A stretch of DNA of 64,000 nt, from contig JAQSEB010000035.1 of NCBI GenBank assembly GCA_030063045.1, forward strand, positions 434,001 to 498,000. Reading direction: 5' to 3'. Source of the DNA: Pratylenchus scribneri (lineage: Eukaryota > Nematoda > Chromadorea > Rhabditida > Pratylenchidae). The notes beneath the pieces are model-generated. The model had not been told where the DNA came from and did not search any database. It worked only from the letters and a program-made list of their open reading frames with translations. This document shows, one piece after another, positions 61,955 to 64,000 of this stretch. Position 1 is the first letter of the stretch. Every line of letters starts with the position of its first letter. The position numbers and the translations under genes were made by a program.

Positions 61955-62194
61955 TTTTGGGTTTAAGAAAGCTAAAAATATGAAAATAATTAAATAACAT
62001 TTTAAAAAGGTATGAAATTGATTCAAAACAAAAATATTACAAAATAAAATGAATTTAATTATTATATTTTTAATTTAAAAAAGAAGTAGAAAAAGGCGAT
62101 TTGCGAAATTGCAAAAGTGAAGCACAAATTAAATAAAAAAAATAAAATATTAATATTAATTATTTTAAAATGAATTGCACATTTTGTTCTAATT

Positions 62195-63138
62195 TCACAT
62201 CATTTGTGTATTCTGTTCAATTCCATTCATTTGATCATAATTATTCGCATCCAATGGGAGGATTTCACGGCCTTAAATTTTATTTTAAATTTAATTTAAA
62301 TTAATTTTAAATTAACCAAAATGTGCTTGAAAATACAAAATGTATTGCATTGCATAATCCGAATCGACCAAATTGATCACAATTCCGGGTTTTCCAAAAC
62401 GGCCAGTTCTAAATATATTTTTTATTCCAACTCTTAAATATTCTTTTGCCGAAAGCTTAATAACTTTTCAATGCCTGCTCAACCCTATAAACCTTATACC
62501 ATTCAATAGAGTTCGTAAAGACGCATCGATTGGCCTATTGGTTTTTGGGGTTTAAATCAATACCAAAAAAGTTATAAAACACAAACCAAACTATGGTTTA
62601 AACGGTTTAAAACCTTGAATTTTGGTCAAATCATGACCATCAATACATATATCAATGGATTTCGATAAGCACTATTTAGTAAACGGTTTTTTATATGGTT
62701 CGAAACCAAACATTAGGAAGTCATCCTAGTTCTTTCGGCAAAAAAATGGCACCCCTTATTTGATATTTACCTGCCCATCCGGTGCAAATATGTGTCAAAA
62801 TCGGGTTTTGGCTTCTCTTCATATGTGACCGGTGGGTCATAATTAATCACCAATGAAACTTGTGGAATATCCAATCCTACAAAAATACATTTAAATTTAA
62901 TTTAAAATGGTTTTGATTTACCTCTGGCCGCCACATTTGTCGTAATCAACACTTTTTGTTCGCCCCGCTTGAATTGTTCAACCACACGGGCTCTTTCATC
63001 CACCGGCAATTCGCCATGTAAAAGTGCAACCTGCCTCCCCTTCTCCCGAAAACGTTGGGCCAACCAAATTGTGGATGCTCGGGTGTAGCAGAAAATTATG
63101 CAGGAAGAAATTGTCAGCACCGAATAAAGGGAGAGAAT
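62195..63138 (-). CDS. DEAD-box RNA helicase, DDX19/DBP5 type (3' part)
   Basis: Four exons seen: 63138-62922, 62876-62771, 62408-62317, 62271-62195, all in phase; 5' exons must lie beyond 63.5 kb or outside the window. The sequence covers the second RecA-like domain: ISSCIIFCYTRASTIWLAQR, VALLHGELPVDERARVVEQF, motif V VLITTNVAARG, then LDIPQVSLVINYDPPV, and motif VI TYLHRMGRTGRFGK. It ends GIVINLVDSDYAMQYILYFQ, AHFGREILPLDANNYD. GEL, NVAARGLDI, the divergent DPPV loop and YLHR(M/I)GR match DBP5/DDX19, the nuclear-pore mRNA-export helicase. The intron 62409-62770 holds a family C repeat. Confidence 0.85.
62470..62725. repeat. Hairpin-type repeat (family C)
   Basis: CCTATAAACCTTATACCATT, GAGTTCGTAAAGACGCATCG and ATTGGCCTATTGGTTTTTGG lead to reverse-sense blocks (ATGGTTTAAACGGTTTAAAA, ATCATGACCATCAATACATA). 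It lies inside the DDX19-like intron. Confidence 0.7.
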
Positions 63139-64000
63139 CTGCAAATAAATGGTAAATATAATTATTGAAAGGAAATTATTACCCCAATTAAAAATTAGAA
63201 ACCGAGTTTAAACCCTACAAACTATATACCATTTTGTAGATCTCATCGAGACACATCGAATGGTGTATAATTTGTCAGGTTTTGGTCACAAAATTAAAAA
63301 GGTTTAAAATCAAAAACTGAAAATATGGTTTAAACGGTTTAACTCACTCAGTTTCAATTTAAACTAAGAAATTTATATGTCAAAAGGCGCTTCTCGATGA
63401 AATCTACAAATTATTATGAGGTTTGTAGAAGGTCTAAGACCTGTTGATTTATTAGAAGTCAAAAACTTTTTTTGGGGTAAAAAAATAAAAAAAAAGGTAA
63501 GAAATTGCCTACTTTATTATATATTACGGTTGAATTTATTTATGTAATTGGACCATAATCCGTATTTTAAAGGAATGAATGAAAATGCGATGGAATTGGA
63601 GAGGGAATTAGGAATGGCGACCAAAAAGTGGGAATACTGACTGAGTTGGCTTTTACGAAGGAAATCGATCGTATTCGCCGCTCTTTAACTATATGGTAAC
63701 ATTCTCCCTTTCCTCCCCTCTTTCGCCTTTTTCTATGTCATTTTTATTCTTACTATAGCCTACTAAAATACAGCAGAGAGAGGCACACGGTCGTCCACCA
63801 TACTTCTTATTTCTCCCAATGCTCTCTACCATAGCAAATAGCATCGTAAAAAATGTGGGCAGTTGGTATTGCTAAAATTCACTATAAATCTTATTGGGGA
63901 TTGGGGAGGAATAACGCGTAGATTAGATGGAGGAGAGGAATTTGTAATTTATTTCACTTGATAGCATTAAAATGTGAAATTGGGATGGGATGGATGGATT
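63139..64000. other. Upstream intron or flank of the DDX19-like gene with a family C repeat
   Basis: 63185-63465 is another family C copy: GAAACCGAGTTTAAACCCTA, TAGATCTCATCGAGACACAT, CGAATGGTGTATAATTTGTC. Beyond it no helicase exon with motifs Q to III was found before the window ends, so the 5' part is missing from this window or split by long introns. Confidence 0.5.

Overview
This window is nuclear DNA from a nematode. The coding exons are short and interrupted by many introns with TTTCAG/TTTTAG-type acceptors. The surrounding DNA is AT-rich, and the families encoded (TRA-1/GLI zinc-finger factor, supplementary-type and NR2E-type nuclear receptors, a small 7TM chemoreceptor-like GPCR) are typical of nematodes. 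Two introns that can be fixed by reading frame appear to start with GC rather than GT. A tylenchid-like (clade IV) origin is my guess; nothing in the window fixes the species.

Layout. 1.3-2.3 kb: small secreted Cys-rich protein gene with a transposon-like insert (+). 3.0-4.9 kb: nuclear hormone receptor (+). 5.0-7.5 kb: sphingomyelin synthase (-). 9.6-10.2 kb: divergent intron-containing histone H2B (-). 10.5-11.1 kb: GSKIP-like gene that looks broken (-). 11.9-13.7 kb: type I membrane protein with Thr-rich stalk (+). 14.3-17.6 kb: type II Golgi glycosyltransferase of the Nucleotid_trans/GT77 kind (-). 19.3-21.4 kb: NR2E (FAX-1/PNR-like) nuclear receptor (+). 22.9-24.6 kb: 7TM receptor (+). 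25.1-32.2 kb: TRA-1/GLI (-). 32.2-44.1 kb: 12 kb with no gene I can defend. 44.2-52.3 kb: kinesin-3 of the KIF13/KLP-4 type (-). 55.8 and 57.8 kb: two tentative small + strand genes. 56.6-57.4 kb: TraB-domain gene (-). 59.0-60.1 kb: mitochondrial ribosomal protein uL30m (-). 60.4-62.0 kb: BS69/BRA-1-like MYND protein (-). 62.2-63.1 kb and beyond: 3' part of a DDX19/DBP5 helicase (-).

There is no operon-like or island-like functional cluster; these are mostly independent housekeeping and regulatory genes. The striking layer is the repeat content. Most introns longer than about 250 bp carry either a short inverted-repeat (MITE-like) element or a minisatellite. The same 24-25 bp minisatellite sits in introns of two unrelated genes (glycosyltransferase and TRA-1), a second 31 bp minisatellite sits in the kinesin intron, and at least eleven poly-G/poly-C runs of 12-22 bases punctuate the window. 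I found no CRISPR array, rRNA gene or convincing intact tRNA gene.
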